Assembly (NCBI GenBank): GCA_026399755.1 | Contig: JAPLQI010000062.1 | Span: 1-58,328, forward strand | DNA length: 58,328 nucleotides | Source: Pseudomonadota bacterium | GTDB lineage: Bacteria > Pseudomonadota > Gammaproteobacteria > Burkholderiales > Chitinibacteraceae | Direction of reading: 5' to 3' | Shown here: positions 26,512-37,432 of the stretch, in pieces | Layout: every line of letters begins with the position of its first letter | Numbering within the stretch: position 1 is the stretch's first letter | Translations under genes and position numbers: made by a program | The notes under the pieces: generated by a model | Seen by the model: the letters and a program-made list of their open reading frames with translations, nothing else | Database searches by the model: none | What the model was told of the DNA's origin: nothing

Positions 26512-26985
26512 TCAGCTAGCGATATCCGCAATCGCCTTAGGAAAATCAGCGAAATGCACCGCAGCAATGCCATTAGGTAGGTAATCGGCCAGTAAATACG
26601 CCTCTTCACGAATTCGCTCCATCAGCGCAACGACGTGGGTAGGCTGGATATTTACGTCAAACCAAAATTCTTTACGCCAAACGGGATTCAAGCCCACATC
26701 CCCTCCCGGCTCCAGCTCGCTCAGCGATGCCTGACGACACGCAAAACCAAGCGCTGCCAAAAAGTCTGCAAACTCTGGCCCACTATCGCTCACCTCCAAC
26801 ACAAACGCCGCCATCCCCGGCGCGACCTGCTGTAAGTTGACATAAATGCACGTATCAAATCGCGCTTGCACCGATTGCATGCAATGAGAGCAAAAAAAAC
26901 CAGAACGTGGCGCATACTCGCTCTCATCGGCATAAATATCAGGAATGGCTAAGACAAGATGACCACAACTATGATACGAATCCAT
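26512..26985 (-). CDS. Unknown 157-aa protein with possible metal-binding Cys
   Basis: I do not recognise this protein. It starts MDSYHSCGHLVLAIPD; AAAGG lies 7 nt before the ATG at 26985, which is why it is preferred over the in-frame start 13 codons upstream. Cys7 with His9, and FFCSHC (Cys32, Cys35) near the N-terminus, could form a small zinc site. The rest is soluble, with no signal peptide or membrane helix, and rich in acidic residues (ELEPGGDVG, RIREEAYLLADYL). It is convergent with glnE and lies upstream of nothing obvious. Codon use looks like its neighbours. Confidence 0.65.
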   Translation of the reverse strand: MDSYHSCGHLVLAIPDIYADESEYAPRSGFFCSHCMQSVQARFDTCIYVNLQQVAPGMAAFVLEVSDSGPEFADFLAALGFACRQASLSELEPGGDVGLNPVWRKEFWFDVNIQPTHVVALMERIREEAYLLADYLPNGIAAVHFADFPKAIADIAS

Positions 26986-27170
26986 GGATAGCCTTTCAGT
27001 ACATCGCAAGTTAACATCAGTCAATCGTCATATGCTAACTTTTATGACTCAAAAAAGCACCTGCTAAACAAGTGTTTTTTGTCCTTCATTTGTATCGCCA
27101 TGTAGCCGTTACTTGTGCTTACTCGCACAGAAAAACACGCAATCCACGCTTTTGCCTTATTTAAAGCAAA

Positions 27171-27203
27171 AAAAAAGCACCCACATCAAGTGAGTGCTTT
27201 TTT
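27171..27203 (-). terminator. Terminator of the aspS operon
   Basis: Stem AAAAAAGCAC (27171-27180) and GTGCTTTTTT (27194-27203), reading through to a T8-T9 tract on the minus strand 15 bp after the aspS stop. A weaker similar structure lies near 27053-27081. Confidence 0.8.
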
Positions 27204-27217
27204 CTACAGCTGAATAC

Positions 27218-29023
27218 TTAACTCGCTGCGACTTCTGCTTTTTGGCGTAAACGGATGTGCAATTCACGCAATTGCTTTTCATCTACGCTATTTGGCGCAT
27301 CGGTCAGCAAGCACTGAGCGCGTTGCGTTTTAGGGAAGGCGATCACGTCACGAATGGATTCTGCACCCACCATTAAAGTCACCAAACGATCAAGACCAAA
27401 AGCTAAACCACCGTGTGGAGGCGCGCCAAATTGCAGGTTTTCCAGTAAGAAGCCAAACTTGTTTTGTGCTTCTTCCGCATCAATTTTCAGCGCGCGGAAT
27501 ACTTTAGATTGCATTTCTTCGCGGTAAATACGGATAGAGCCGCCACCAATTTCAGAGCCGTTCAATACCATATCGTAAGCTTTAGCGATACAAGCACCCG
27601 GGTTGGTATCGAGCATATCTTCGTGGCCATCTTGCGGAGCGGTAAACGGATGGTGACATGCTGTCCAGCGATCGGCATCTTCGTCGTGTTCGAACATTGG
27701 GAAGTCGATCACCCACATTGGCTTCCAGCCTTGAGCAAAGTAACCGCCCGCCTCGCCCTTCTCGTGGCCAACCTTGATACGCAGTGCGCCAATCGCTTCG
27801 TTCACGATCTTGGCTTTATCCGCACCAAAGAAAATCAAATCGCCGTCTGTTGCGCCAGTGCGAGCGATAATTTCTTTCAACGCCGCTTCCGACAAGTTTT
27901 TAACAATCGGGGACTGCAGACCTGAATGTTCGTCATTCGTCAGTTTAGTTACATCATTTACTTTGATGTAAGCCAGACCCTTAGCACCGTAAATCGCTAC
28001 AAACTTGGTGTACTCGTCGATTTCCTTACGACTCAGCGCAGCACCACCCGGTACGCGCAAACCCACCACGCGGCCGTTTTCCATTTCTGCTGCGGAGCGG
28101 AATACTTTGAATTCTTCTGTCTTCATCAAGTCAGTTAACTCAACGAATTCGAGCGTCACGCGCAAATCTGGCTTGTCTGAGCCGTATAAACGCATCGCAT
28201 CCGCGTAAGTCATACGTGGGAAATCAGTTAGCTCAACGCCAATCCCTTCTTTAAACACATGCTTGGCCATCGATTCGGTGATGTCCATGATTTCGTGTTC
28301 ATTCAGGAACGATGTTTCGATATCGATCTGGGTGAATTCTGGCTGACGATCTGCACGCAAATCTTCATCGCGAAAGCACTTAACGATCTGGTAGTAGCGA
28401 TCAAAACCCGCCACCATCAGCAATTGTTTAAACAGCTGTGGAGATTGTGGCAGGGCAAAGAATTGACCATCGTGCACACGGCTAGGCACAAGGTAATCGC
28501 GCGCGCCTTCTGGAGTAGAGCGAGTCAACATCGGTGTTTCGATATCAATAAAGCCCAAGCCATCAAGGTAGTTACGGATCAGCATGGCGATGCGATAACG
28601 CAGACGCAGATTTTTTTGCATCACTGGGCGACGCAAATCGATTACACGATTTTGCAGACGCACGTTTTCAGAGAGATTTTCATCGTCGATCTGGAACGGC
28701 GGTGTCACTGCAGTATTCAGGATTTTAATATCGCTCGCGACAATTTCAATTTCGCCAGAGATCAGGTTTTTGTTCGCAGCGCCATCCGGACGGGTACGCA
28801 CCAAACCGGTGATTTCCAATACGTATTCATTACGTGAAGAATCAGCCGTAGTAAACGCTTCAGCGGTGTCTGGATTAATAACAACTTGCACTAAACCTTC
28901 ACGATCGCGCAAATCAATAAAAATCACCCCACCGTGGTCACGACGACGATGCGCCCAACCTTTAATCGTGACGGTTTGTCCAAGGTAGCGGCTATCAATA
29001 AGACCACAGTAATCTGTACGCAT
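27218..29023 (-). CDS. aspS: Aspartyl-tRNA synthetase (probably non-discriminating)
   Basis: A 601-aa class IIb synthetase charging tRNA with aspartate. It has the anticodon-binding OB fold at the N-terminus, motif 2 [21 protein letters not shown], the bacterial GAD insertion (about 290-420) and motif 3 [15 protein letters not shown]. In the OB fold the segment [15 protein letters not shown] has His30 where the E. coli enzyme has Leu. In Pseudomonas aeruginosa this His is tied to a non-discriminating enzyme that also makes Asp-tRNA(Asn) for the GatCAB amidotransferase, so the same is inferred here. AGAGAAAA precedes the ATG. It follows the DUF502 gene by 157 bp on the same strand, a common betaproteobacterial pair. 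Confidence 0.96.
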   Translation of the reverse strand: MRTDYCGLIDSRYLGQTVTIKGWAHRRRDHGGVIFIDLRDREGLVQVVINPDTAEAFTTADSSRNEYVLEITGLVRTRPDGAANKNLISGEIEIVASDIKILNTAVTPPFQIDDENLSENVRLQNRVIDLRRPVMQKNLRLRYRIAMLIRNYLDGLGFIDIETPMLTRSTPEGARDYLVPSRVHDGQFFALPQSPQLFKQLLMVAGFDRYYQIVKCFRDEDLRADRQPEFTQIDIETSFLNEHEIMDITESMAKHVFKEGIGVELTDFPRMTYADAMRLYGSDKPDLRVTLEFVELTDLMKTEEFKVFRSAAEMENGRVVGLRVPGGAALSRKEIDEYTKFVAIYGAKGLAYIKVNDVTKLTNDEHSGLQSPIVKNLSEAALKEIIARTGATDGDLIFFGADKAKIVNEAIGALRIKVGHEKGEAGGYFAQGWKPMWVIDFPMFEHDEDADRWTACHHPFTAPQDGHEDMLDTNPGACIAKAYDMVLNGSEIGGGSIRIYREEMQSKVFRALKIDAEEAQNKFGFLLENLQFGAPPHGGLAFGLDRLVTLMVGAESIRDVIAFPKTQRAQCLLTDAPNSVDEKQLRELHIRLRQKAEVAAS

Positions 29024-29180
29024 TTGGTTTTCTCTTAGATTTAATCAATGTTTATGATGCAGGCAAGGGATTGAAAAACCAAGAGCAAGGCAATTTGGCG
29101 AAAATTCAAAATTCACATCAAGTAAATAAGGAGTTTGAGTCAAATTAACGCTGCCATTGGCTTTCGCAGTCGCTTTGCAA

Positions 29181-29819
29181 TCACTTACCGGGTGTAACGA
29201 CACCCATGGAAATAACATACTTTAATGCTTCATCAACGCTCATATCCAGCTCAATCACGTCGGACTTTTTAACCATAATAAAGTAGCCCGAAGTTGGGTT
29301 GGGCGTCGTTGGCACATACACACTGACATATTCCCCCTCCAAAACCGTAGCCACTTCTCCGCCGGGAATCCCCGTCATAAAGGCAATCGTCCACGCATCT
29401 GCATGCGGAAAGCGCACCAATAAGGCTTGACGGAATGCTTGGCCAGAATCAGAAAACAGCGTATCTGATACCTGCTTCACACTGCTATAAATCGAACGCA
29501 CAATCGGAATACGATTAAGTACTTTTTCACCCACCAACAACAAGCGTAAGCCCAGCACATTGGTTGCAAACACACCCGTCAACAATAAAACAACAATGGT
29601 AAGAATCACACCAAAGCCGGGGATGTGGTGCGAGCCAACCAAAAAGGGAAAAGACCCTTCCATTGCTTGGAGCAACCATGAATCGGGGCGCATTGACGTT
29701 GGCAGCAAAGCACCAATCTGATCCATAGTGCCAATAATCAGCTGCAAGACCCAGAGTGTGATCGCCAATGGCACCCACACCAACAAACCTGTCAGCAAGT
29801 ATTTTTTAAAATGCGTCAT
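29181..29819 (-). CDS. DUF502 family membrane protein
   Basis: A 212-aa protein of the DUF502 family with two transmembrane helices: KYLLTGLLVWVPLAITLWVL near the N-terminus and GVILTIVVLLLTGVFATNVLG at about 70-90. The family motifs NRIPIVRSIYSSVKQVSDT and YVPTTPNPTSGYFIMV are intact. The function is unknown; the gene sits beside aspS in many betaproteobacteria. The ATG at 29819 gives the usual N-terminus, but in-frame ATGs at 29825 and 29840 and a TTG at 29879 are not excluded, since none has a clear ribosome binding site. The FmdB-type zinc-ribbon gene that often precedes it elsewhere is absent. Confidence 0.85.
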   Translation of the reverse strand: MTHFKKYLLTGLLVWVPLAITLWVLQLIIGTMDQIGALLPTSMRPDSWLLQAMEGSFPFLVGSHHIPGFGVILTIVVLLLTGVFATNVLGLRLLLVGEKVLNRIPIVRSIYSSVKQVSDTLFSDSGQAFRQALLVRFPHADAWTIAFMTGIPGGEVATVLEGEYVSVYVPTTPNPTSGYFIMVKKSDVIELDMSVDEALKYVISMGVVTPGK

Positions 29820-30100
29820 CAGCATGGATTGATCAACCATCCGAAAGCAATTTAGATGGCGAACCACCTTTAAAATCAATTACATCCCAGCCATTACCCT
29901 TCAATTGAAAACCAGAAATAGTGAGCTGTTTTTCATAGCAAGGTATATGGCTAGCTGAACACACAGAAAACGTGTTATCCAGCATTCTCTGAATACAAAA
30001 CATTGGCGACTATTTCCTTTGGAATCAACAAGCTAACTACCAATCGGACTGGTTTAAAAATAGGGGCCATAGCAGTTTTAGTGCTTGACTAAAGGAGAGG

Positions 30101-30129
30101 ATTCTACCTAACTTTAATTACTCTGTCTT
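30101..30129 (-). promoter_or_regulatory. Candidate sigma-70 promoter for DUF502-aspS
   Basis: On the minus strand AAGACA (30129-30124) is followed after 17 nt by TAGAAT (30106-30101). It is the best sigma-70 match in the gap and points at the DUF502 gene. Transcription would begin near 30094. Confidence 0.45.
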
Positions 30130-30462
30130 GCAGCTGGATTTTTACGCGAAAATTTCCTGCTCGTAAACTTGCCCCGCCACACCAATACGCTCTTACCGCT
30201 CCTGCCAAGCTAAACGCTGACAACAAGGCTAGATAGCGCATCATACAAATAGGGGCAAATGAAGGAATGACTTGAAGATATTAATCATATTTAAATTGGC
30301 CAATCTTGGATTTTATACTTTGGCATTACACCCATTACCATCGACATTCACACCATGAAATAGATTGCAATAGCGGCTCATTGAGCAGTAAACATCATGG
30401 GGAAGACAATTTACGGTCGCACTCTAAGTGCAAGCACAGCGACAACCATCAAACCGAGATTT

Positions 30463-30502
30463 GCCGTTAGCGCGCAGGCAGCGATGCCTGCACGCTAGCG
30501 GC
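30463..30502. repeat. Long hairpin downstream of rlmB
   Basis: Arms GCCGTTAGCGCGCAGGCA and TGCCTGCACGCTAGCGGC pair with two mismatches around a GCGA loop, 14 bp after the rlmB stop. There is no T run, so it is a weak terminator candidate or an mRNA 3'-end structure. Confidence 0.6.
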
Positions 30503-30515
30503 GGTTAAACAATGA

Positions 30516-31256
30516 TTACTTATTCATTTCGCGCTGACGACGGCTTTCAGCAAGGATAATCCCGCTGGCAACCGATACATTCAAGCTTTCTACCGAACCA
30601 AACATCGGGATCGACACGAGGGTATCGCAGGATTCACGGGTCAGGCGGCGCATGCCTTCGCCTTCGTTGCCCAATACCCAAGCCAGTGGGCCGGTTTGGT
30701 TAAAATGGTGCAAATCAGTTTTAGCATCGGCATCTGTGCCCACGATCCAAACACTCTGGTCTTTTAGGTCGCGTAAAGTACGCGCCAAGTTAGTAACCAT
30801 AATGTAAGGAATGACTTCGGCAGCGCCACAAGCCACTTTTGATACGGTGGCGTTAATGCTGACCGATTTATCTTTAGGTGCGATCACGGCGTGTACGCCC
30901 ATCGCATCCGCCACGCGCAGGCAAGCGCCTAGATTATGCGGGTCGGTAATGCCATCCAAAATCAGCAAGAATGGTGGCTCAGTCAGGTCTTCCAGCACGT
31001 CTTCCAGCACCACATAAGACTTACCCGCGTCGATCATGGCGGCTACACCTTGGTGGCGAGCGTGGCCGGTCATGCCATCCAAACGTGCGGCATCGACCAT
31101 AATCACGTGCACGCCCTGCTGCTCTGCTAATTTCAGCAACTCTTTAGCGCGTGGATCGCTGCGGCTACCGTTAAAAAACAGCTCTAATACGCTGTCCGGG
31201 AAACGCTTAATGCGTGAAGCAACGGCATGAAAGCCATGAATTAATTTTTTTTGCAT
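30516..31256 (-). CDS. rlmB: 23S rRNA (guanosine-2251-2'-O)-methyltransferase
   Basis: A 246-aa SPOUT-class methyltransferase that modifies the peptidyl-transferase loop of 23S rRNA. An N-terminal substrate-binding domain ([22 protein letters not shown]) precedes the SPOUT fold with the motifs [30 protein letters not shown] and [18 protein letters not shown] that form the AdoMet knot. Length and motifs match E. coli RlmB. It is not next to rnr, which is its usual partner; here the upstream gene is a c-di-GMP protein 59 bp away on the same strand. Confidence 0.95.
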   Translation of the reverse strand: MQKKLIHGFHAVASRIKRFPDSVLELFFNGSRSDPRAKELLKLAEQQGVHVIMVDAARLDGMTGHARHQGVAAMIDAGKSYVVLEDVLEDLTEPPFLLILDGITDPHNLGACLRVADAMGVHAVIAPKDKSVSINATVSKVACGAAEVIPYIMVTNLARTLRDLKDQSVWIVGTDADAKTDLHHFNQTGPLAWVLGNEGEGMRRLTRESCDTLVSIPMFGSVESLNVSVASGIILAESRRQREMNK

Positions 31257-31314
31257 CTTTTTATTACCTAAATAAAACGCCGATCCTCTTTATAGATCAC
31301 CCGCATCAATCAGT

Positions 31315-33843
31315 TTAAAACTGCTTTTCTGTGGTGATTGATAAAGTAGATTCGGCTGTGACTAGCCCTTGTTGGGCCAAGTAAATCTCGAGATCGTCTG
31401 CGGGCAATGCACGCGAATATAAATATCCTTGCACACTCTGGCAGCCACTTTTGCGCAAGAATAACATTTGTTGAGTGGTTTCTACGCCTTCAGCGACCAC
31501 TGACAGGCGTAATTTACGCGCCATGGCAATAATTGCCTCGGTAATTGCAGCGTTATCCGAGTCGTCCGGCAGGCCATCAACAAAGGAGCGATCAATTTTC
31601 AGGCTATCAATGGGGAAGTGTTTTAGATTAGATAGCGATGAATAACCCGTACCAAAATCATCAATCGCCAGCATCACGCCCATGGCTTTCAGCTCATTTA
31701 AGGTCTGCACCGCGCGCTGCGGATCTTGCATGATCATACTTTCAGTGATTTCTAATTCTAAGCGGGAAGCCGCCAAACCTGTGCTCACCAAGGCCGCTTG
31801 TACCTGCTGCACTAAATCTGCCTGCTGAAATTGCCTTGGCGATAAGTTCACGCCCACATGGGGAATATCAAAGCCTGCTTTCAGCCACACACACATTTGC
31901 CGACACGCTTCAAATAAAACCCACTCACCAATGGCCACTATCAGGCCATTTTCTTCCGCCAAGGGAATAAAGCTAACTGGTGGCACTAAGCCTAAACCAG
32001 GGTGATTCCAGCGAATTAAACTTTCCAAGCCACTTAAACGCCCGCTCGCCAAATCGATTTTAGGCTGATAGTGCAGGCAAAACTGCTGACGATCTAGAGC
32101 ATGGCGTAAGCCGTTTTCCATCATTAAATGCTCAAACGCCATTTCATTCATATTGGCGGCAAAAAACTGAACATTATTTTTGCCGGTTTCTTTGGCTCTA
32201 TACATCGCCACATCGGCATTTTTCAACAGCGCAGCGGGTGTTTTCCCATCGCAAGGGTAGACGCTAATACCTATCGAGCAGCTTACAAATAATTCTTGGC
32301 CATTAATCAAGCAGGGCTGGATTAAGGACTGCCGTAGCTTTTCTGCAACCTGCCCCACCAAATCAAGGCAGGCCATGTTTTCTAGCAAAATCGTAAATTC
32401 ATCGCCCCCAATTCTAGCCAGCACATCGCCCTCATTTAATACCGACTGTAAGCGATTGGCCACAATCACCAGCAAGGCATCTCCCACCTCATGACCTAGC
32501 GTGTCATTAATGGTTTTAAAGCGATCCAAATCAATAAAAAGCACGGCAAACTGCCGCTCATTAGCACGCAACACCGCAGCACTAAGCTGCTCTTGCAAGG
32601 CCATTCGATTATATAAACCGGTTAATGGATCGTGATTGGCCAGATAAAACAACCTTTGTTCGGCTTCTTTTCTATTTGTGTAATCAGAAAAAACACCCAC
32701 GTAATTGGTCATACGGCCCTGCTCATCACGCACGGCGCTAATCGATAACCAGGCTGGGTAGATATCGCCATTCTTGCGCCTATCTTCCATCTCACCTTGC
32801 CAATGCCCATAGGTATTAAGCTCGCCAAGCATGTCCATATTGATGGCTCGCCCAAGGCCACGCTGATTAAACATCCGTGAAATACGGCCTATCGCATCCA
32901 CAGAAGCAAAGCCGGTAATCCGGCTAAAGGCAGGATTAACCGCCACAATGCGCGCATCGGCATCGGTAATTAAAATCCCTTCGCTGGCATTACCAAACAC
33001 TTGCGCCGCAAGCCGCGTGCTTTTTGCGGCCTCAAATTCTTCTTGATTTGAAGCGGCCAGCACCACACCTGTCACAACTACGGATAACAGCAACAGCAAA
33101 CTCGATAAAAGCCCACCTGACCAGACCGTGCCCAAATGAGAGAAAATCGCCAATAAAGCCACCACAAGCCCAAGCACGCCATTTCCCACATGGCCCAAGC
33201 GTAAAGCAGACCAAATCATCAAAGGAAACAATAAAAACAAGAGCTCTTGATGACCATTAAATTGACTTAATAAAATGGCACCAAAACTTGCAATAGCCAC
33301 AATTAACATTAATTCAGCGAAGCGACTCGGCCAAATCATCACCCGCTGATGTATTAAACCCAAACAAAGTGGAACAATAATTAAAACAAATAGCGCGTCA
33401 CCCAGCCACCAAGAAACCCAATCAGCAAATAAGGCCATAGCAGGCAAGGGAAAGAAAACACTTTGAATAAGCACACCACAGCTGGCCCCAAGAAAAGCCC
33501 CCACCATCGGGCCGGCCAAGATCAAGCGTAAGCTGTCTTTAACCCTCAGCTCACCATCAAGCACAAATTGCGGTAATAAAGCGACAATCAGCAAGGGCTG
33601 AAAAACATTCAATAAAGAAAGCTGCACCACGCCCCAAAATGGGTAGTCTTGTAAAACGGGCAATAGCCAAGACACCGAGGCAATCGTCAGTAATGCACGA
33701 GGCCCACCCAACAATATAGCCGCGACACCAATACCTGTATGCAAGTTAAATAAATGCTGTCCCGATGATAACTTCCAGCTCAGAAAACTAGATAGGCTAT
33801 ACACGGAAGCAATAAGCAACTGCTGTAGCCAAGGCCTACGCAT
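31315..33843 (-). CDS. MASE1-PAS-GGDEF-EAL c-di-GMP signalling protein
   Basis: An inner-membrane protein of about 842 aa for making and/or breaking cyclic-di-GMP. About 270 N-terminal residues form a MASE1-type sensor of several helices ([33 protein letters not shown]). A PAS domain ([19 protein letters not shown] onward) is followed by a GGDEF domain with the intact signature RIGGDEF, and an EAL domain in which EAL is ESL ([12 protein letters not shown]) but [31 protein letters not shown] and VVAEGVET are kept. Both activities look possible. The ATG at 33843 is preferred because GGGGAGAG lies 8 nt before it; an in-frame ATG is at 33867. It may serve the LapA-type adhesin at the end of the window, but they are 22 kb apart. 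Confidence 0.9.
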   Translation of the reverse strand: MRRPWLQQLLIASVYSLSSFLSWKLSSGQHLFNLHTGIGVAAILLGGPRALLTIASVSWLLPVLQDYPFWGVVQLSLLNVFQPLLIVALLPQFVLDGELRVKDSLRLILAGPMVGAFLGASCGVLIQSVFFPLPAMALFADWVSWWLGDALFVLIIVPLCLGLIHQRVMIWPSRFAELMLIVAIASFGAILLSQFNGHQELLFLLFPLMIWSALRLGHVGNGVLGLVVALLAIFSHLGTVWSGGLLSSLLLLLSVVVTGVVLAASNQEEFEAAKSTRLAAQVFGNASEGILITDADARIVAVNPAFSRITGFASVDAIGRISRMFNQRGLGRAINMDMLGELNTYGHWQGEMEDRRKNGDIYPAWLSISAVRDEQGRMTNYVGVFSDYTNRKEAEQRLFYLANHDPLTGLYNRMALQEQLSAAVLRANERQFAVLFIDLDRFKTINDTLGHEVGDALLVIVANRLQSVLNEGDVLARIGGDEFTILLENMACLDLVGQVAEKLRQSLIQPCLINGQELFVSCSIGISVYPCDGKTPAALLKNADVAMYRAKETGKNNVQFFAANMNEMAFEHLMMENGLRHALDRQQFCLHYQPKIDLASGRLSGLESLIRWNHPGLGLVPPVSFIPLAEENGLIVAIGEWVLFEACRQMCVWLKAGFDIPHVGVNLSPRQFQQADLVQQVQAALVSTGLAASRLELEITESMIMQDPQRAVQTLNELKAMGVMLAIDDFGTGYSSLSNLKHFPIDSLKIDRSFVDGLPDDSDNAAITEAIIAMARKLRLSVVAEGVETTQQMLFLRKSGCQSVQGYLYSRALPADDLEIYLAQQGLVTAESTLSITTEKQF

Positions 33844-33947
33844 TAATCTTGCTCTCCCCGAACTCATTATTTTTTTATTTCTTATAAGGCAAATCTAATA
33901 TTTGGCAAGCATCATTAGTTACTTATTCAAAAAAATCAAGTCCTAGC

Positions 33948-33980
33948 TTTCTGAAACAGATCAGATAGGACGGGTATAAT
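33948..33980 (+). promoter_or_regulatory. Candidate mfd promoter
   Basis: A perfect -10 TATAAT (33975-33980) lies 21 bp before the mfd ATG, preceded by GGG. The -35 region is weak (TTTCTG at 33948 or TGAAAC at 33952). The short distance implies a leader of only about 15 nt. Confidence 0.45.
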
Positions 33981-34001
33981 CCGCCACTACGCTTTCTAAG
34001 A

Positions 34002-37000
34002 ATGCCATCTGCCATGACACTACCCATACTCCCACTTAACGGCCAACGCACCCAAATCAATGCCTTACACGGCTCTGGGGATGCTTGGGCATTAAGCTAT
34101 TACGCCAATATTTCACATCCTTTGGTGGTATTTACGTCCAATGCGCAGGTGGCCAGCCGCTTAAAAGAAGAGATTGCCTTTTTAGCGCCACAAAAAAACA
34201 TCGTGCTTTTCCCCGATTGGGAAACGTTGGCTTACGATCATTTTAGCCCACACCACGATTTGATTTCAGAGCGCTTAGCCGCACTGTGGCAAATTCGTCA
34301 GAACCAAGCCGATGTAGTGATCGTGCCGGTGCAAACGGCGATGGGTGTTTTACCTCCCGTAGAATACCTTGCGGCTTACACCTTCTTTATCAAAAAGGGG
34401 GAGAAGCTTGATGCAGATCAGCTGCGCGCCGATATGGCCTTTGCAGGCTATAGCCACGTTACACAGGTTTACGGGCCGGGTGAGTTTTCTATCCGTGGCG
34501 GGTTGATTGATTTATTCCCAATGGGCTCCACCCTGCCATTTCGCCTTGATCTATTTGGCGACATCATAGAAACCATCCGCACCTTTGATGTGGATACCCA
34601 GCGTAGCCTTTATCCCGTACCCGAAATCCGCCTGCTGCCTGCACGCGAATTTCCGCTCGATGAGAAGGGCCGAAACCAATTTAGACAGCGCTTTAGAGAA
34701 GTGTTTGAAGGCGACCCAAGCAAGGCGCGTATTTATAAAGATATTGGCAACGGCAGCACACCTGCGGGGATTGAATACTATCTGCCGCTGTTTTTTGAGC
34801 AAACAGCCACGCTTTTTGATTACCTACCTAAAGACGCCGTTGTGGCGCAACACGGTGATCTATTGCAAGCAGCCGAGCAATTTTGGGCCGAAACCTCAGA
34901 CCGTTACCGAAATTTATCTGGCGACCATGAACGGCCGATTCTTGCGCCTAAAGATCTCTACCTCACACCAGACGCCTTATTTAGCGGCTTAAAAAAACAC
35001 CGTCGCATCGAATTTATTGCGGGCGAATCAACACTAACCGCGGCATTACCGCCGCTTAACGTCGATCGGCGCAGCGATAATCCGATCAGCAAGCTCACCG
35101 ACTTCATTGCCAGCCACAGCGGTCGCATCCTACTCTGCGCCGAAAGCTTGGGCCGCCGCGAAACCATGGCACAGTTTTTTGCCGAATACGGCTTAAAGCC
35201 TAAGCTGATCGAAAGCTGGGCCGATATCAAAGCCAGCAAAGATAAAGTGCTACTGACTGCCGCACCGTTTTATAACGGCTTTATCTTAAATGACGGCCCT
35301 TTAGCCATTATCACCGAATCCAATCTTTACGAGATGGTGGCGCAAAGCCGTGGCAAACGTCAGCAAAAGCGCAGCAATACTGACGCGATGTTACGTGATT
35401 TATCCGAGCTAAAAATTGGCGATGCCGTCGTGCACGAAGGCCACGGCATTGGCCGCTATTCTGGTCTGACCAGCATGGATTTGGGCGAGGGTGAAACCGA
35501 GCTAGTCGTCATTGAATACGCGGGCAACGATAAGCTTTATGTACCCGTTAGCCAGCTGCACGTCATCAGCCGTTATTCTGGTGGCAGCGCAGATGCCGCG
35601 CCCCTGCATAAACTAGGCAGTGGCAACTGGGATAAATCCAAACGCAAAGCCGCCGAACAAGTCAGAGACACCGCCGCCGAGCTACTTAATCTTTACGCCC
35701 GCCGCGCCGCGCGTAAGGGGCACGCATTTGAATGGGATTTCCACGATTACGCCGCCTTTGCAGCAGGCTTTGGCTTTGAAGAAACGGCCGACCAAGCCGC
35801 GGCTATCGAAGCCGTATTAGTGGATATGCGTATCGATAAGCCCATGGATAGACTGGTGTGCGGTGATGTAGGCTTTGGTAAAACCGAAGTTGCACTACGT
35901 GCCGCCTTCGCCGCAGTGGCAGGTGGCAAGCAAGTGGCCGTATTAGTGCCCACCACCCTACTGGCCGAACAACATTTCCAAACCTTTAGCGATCGCTTTT
36001 CTGACTGGCCAATTAAAGTGGCTGAAATCTCGCGCTTCAGAAGCGCCAAGGAAGCTGCCGTCACCATGAAAGGCATGGCGGAAGGCACGGTCGATATCGT
36101 CATCGGCACGCATAAGCTGGTGCAGCCAGATGTGGAATTCAACAAATTGGGCCTCGTGATTATCGACGAAGAGCACCGCTTTGGTGTGCGGCAAAAAGAG
36201 CAACTTAAAGCGCTGCGTACCGATGTGGACGTGCTCACGCTCACCGCCACACCGATTCCGCGCACGCTGGCGATGAGTTTGGAAGGCTTGCGTGACTTTT
36301 CTGTGATTGCCACCGCGCCAAATAAACGCCTTGCGGTTAAAACCTTTCTCGCCAAATTTAGCGACGGCATTATCCGCGAAGCGGTATTGCGCGAGCTAAA
36401 GCGCGGCGGCCAAGTATTCTTTTTGCATAACGAAGTCGACACCATCGACAATATGCGCGAAAAACTAACCGCGCTACTGCCCGAAGCCCGCGTTGGCGTG
36501 GCGCATGGCCAGATGAGGGAACGTGACCTTGAACATGTGATGCGCGACTTTTCCCAGCAGCGTTTTAATATTCTGCTTTGCACCACCATTATCGAAACAG
36601 GGATCGACATCCCCAACGCCAACACCATTTTAATGAACCGCGCCGATAAATTTGGCCTGGCGCAATTACACCAAATGCGTGGCCGTGTGGGCCGTAGCCA
36701 TCACCAAGCTTACGCCTATCTACTTGTGCCTGAGCCTGACGCCTTAAAGGGCGACGCTAAAAAACGTCTCGAAGCGATTCAAATGATGGATGAATTGGGC
36801 GCAGGGTTTTATCTGGCGATGCACGACTTGGAAATCCGCGGTGCGGGCGAAGTATTAGGCGATTCACAATCGGGTGAAATGCAGGAAATCGGCTTCTCGC
36901 TCTACAGCCAAATGCTGAAAGAAGCGGTTAAATCGCTCAAAAAAGGCATCGAGCCTGATTTATCCCAGCCACTTGGCGTGACCACCGAAATCAATCTTCG

Positions 37001-37412
37001 CGCCCCGGCACTGCTGCCCGCCGAATACTGCCCCGATGTAAACGAGCGGCTCAGCCTGTATAAGCGCCTGGCCCATTGTGAAAGCAATGATGAACTAGAT
37101 GATTTGATGCAAGAGCTGATCGACCGCTTCGGCCTCTTGCCGGCTCCTGCCAAAGTGCTGCTCGATTGCCACCGCCTGCGCATGCTGGCCGGTGCGCTTG
37201 GCATTGTTAAAATCGACGCCGCCGATAACGCCATCGTTTTAAGTTTCACCACCAATACCGTGATTGAGCCGATGAAAATCATTAAACTCATCCAAAACAA
37301 AAAGAATTATAAAATGAGCGGCCAAGATAAATTGCGCGTAGAAGGCAATTGGCCAGAAAGCGCCTTGCGCGTGGTGAGAGTGAAAGAGCTGTTGCATGAG
37401 CTAAGCCATTGA
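34002..37412 (+). CDS. mfd: Transcription-repair coupling factor Mfd
   Basis: An 1136-aa SF2 ATPase that removes RNA polymerase stalled at DNA damage and recruits UvrA. It has the UvrB-like N-terminal region (LFPDWETLAYDHFSPH, IRGGLIDLFP), the RNA-polymerase-interacting domain (AVVHEGHGIGRYSG), the helicase core with Walker A GDVGFGKTEVA, DEEHRFG and TATPIPRTL, the TRG-type RNILLCTTIIETGIDIPNAN region and the C-terminal domain. Length matches the family. A good TATAAT lies 21 bp upstream. A second in-frame ATG at 34014 is the other possible start. Confidence 0.97.
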   Translation: MPSAMTLPILPLNGQRTQINALHGSGDAWALSYYANISHPLVVFTSNAQVASRLKEEIAFLAPQKNIVLFPDWETLAYDHFSPHHDLISERLAALWQIRQNQADVVIVPVQTAMGVLPPVEYLAAYTFFIKKGEKLDADQLRADMAFAGYSHVTQVYGPGEFSIRGGLIDLFPMGSTLPFRLDLFGDIIETIRTFDVDTQRSLYPVPEIRLLPAREFPLDEKGRNQFRQRFREVFEGDPSKARIYKDIGNGSTPAGIEYYLPLFFEQTATLFDYLPKDAVVAQHGDLLQAAEQFWAETSDRYRNLSGDHERPILAPKDLYLTPDALFSGLKKHRRIEFIAGESTLTAALPPLNVDRRSDNPISKLTDFIASHSGRILLCAESLGRRETMAQFFAEYGLKPKLIESWADIKASKDKVLLTAAPFYNGFILNDGPLAIITESNLYEMVAQSRGKRQQKRSNTDAMLRDLSELKIGDAVVHEGHGIGRYSGLTSMDLGEGETELVVIEYAGNDKLYVPVSQLHVISRYSGGSADAAPLHKLGSGNWDKSKRKAAEQVRDTAAELLNLYARRAARKGHAFEWDFHDYAAFAAGFGFEETADQAAAIEAVLVDMRIDKPMDRLVCGDVGFGKTEVALRAAFAAVAGGKQVAVLVPTTLLAEQHFQTFSDRFSDWPIKVAEISRFRSAKEAAVTMKGMAEGTVDIVIGTHKLVQPDVEFNKLGLVIIDEEHRFGVRQKEQLKALRTDVDVLTLTATPIPRTLAMSLEGLRDFSVIATAPNKRLAVKTFLAKFSDGIIREAVLRELKRGGQVFFLHNEVDTIDNMREKLTALLPEARVGVAHGQMRERDLEHVMRDFSQQRFNILLCTTIIETGIDIPNANTILMNRADKFGLAQLHQMRGRVGRSHHQAYAYLLVPEPDALKGDAKKRLEAIQMMDELGAGFYLAMHDLEIRGAGEVLGDSQSGEMQEIGFSLYSQMLKEAVKSLKKGIEPDLSQPLGVTTEINLRAPALLPAEYCPDVNERLSLYKRLAHCESNDELDDLMQELIDRFGLLPAPAKVLLDCHRLRMLAGALGIVKIDAADNAIVLSFTTNTVIEPMKIIKLIQNKKNYKMSGQDKLRVEGNWPESALRVVRVKELLHELSH

Positions 37413-37432
37413 TCCCAGATCGGGGGTGTATC

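Larger units (their letters stand above)
29880..30515. other. 636-bp non-coding region upstream of the DUF502 gene
   Basis: No reading frame here is convincing on either strand; the longest short frames lack ribosome binding sites or family features. It holds a plausible minus-strand promoter (30101-30129), giving a leader of about 270 nt before the DUF502 start, and a long hairpin without a T tract at 30463-30502. A long untranslated leader, a decayed gene or an unrecognised small RNA are all possible. Confidence 0.5.

Noticed and set aside
28259-28837. Plus-strand frame of 192 codons inside aspS
   Set aside because: Antisense shadow of a complete aspS gene with all class II motifs.
35747-36628. 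Minus-strand frame of 293 codons inside mfd
   Set aside because: Antisense shadow of the helicase core; Ser/Arg-rich composition typical of such frames.
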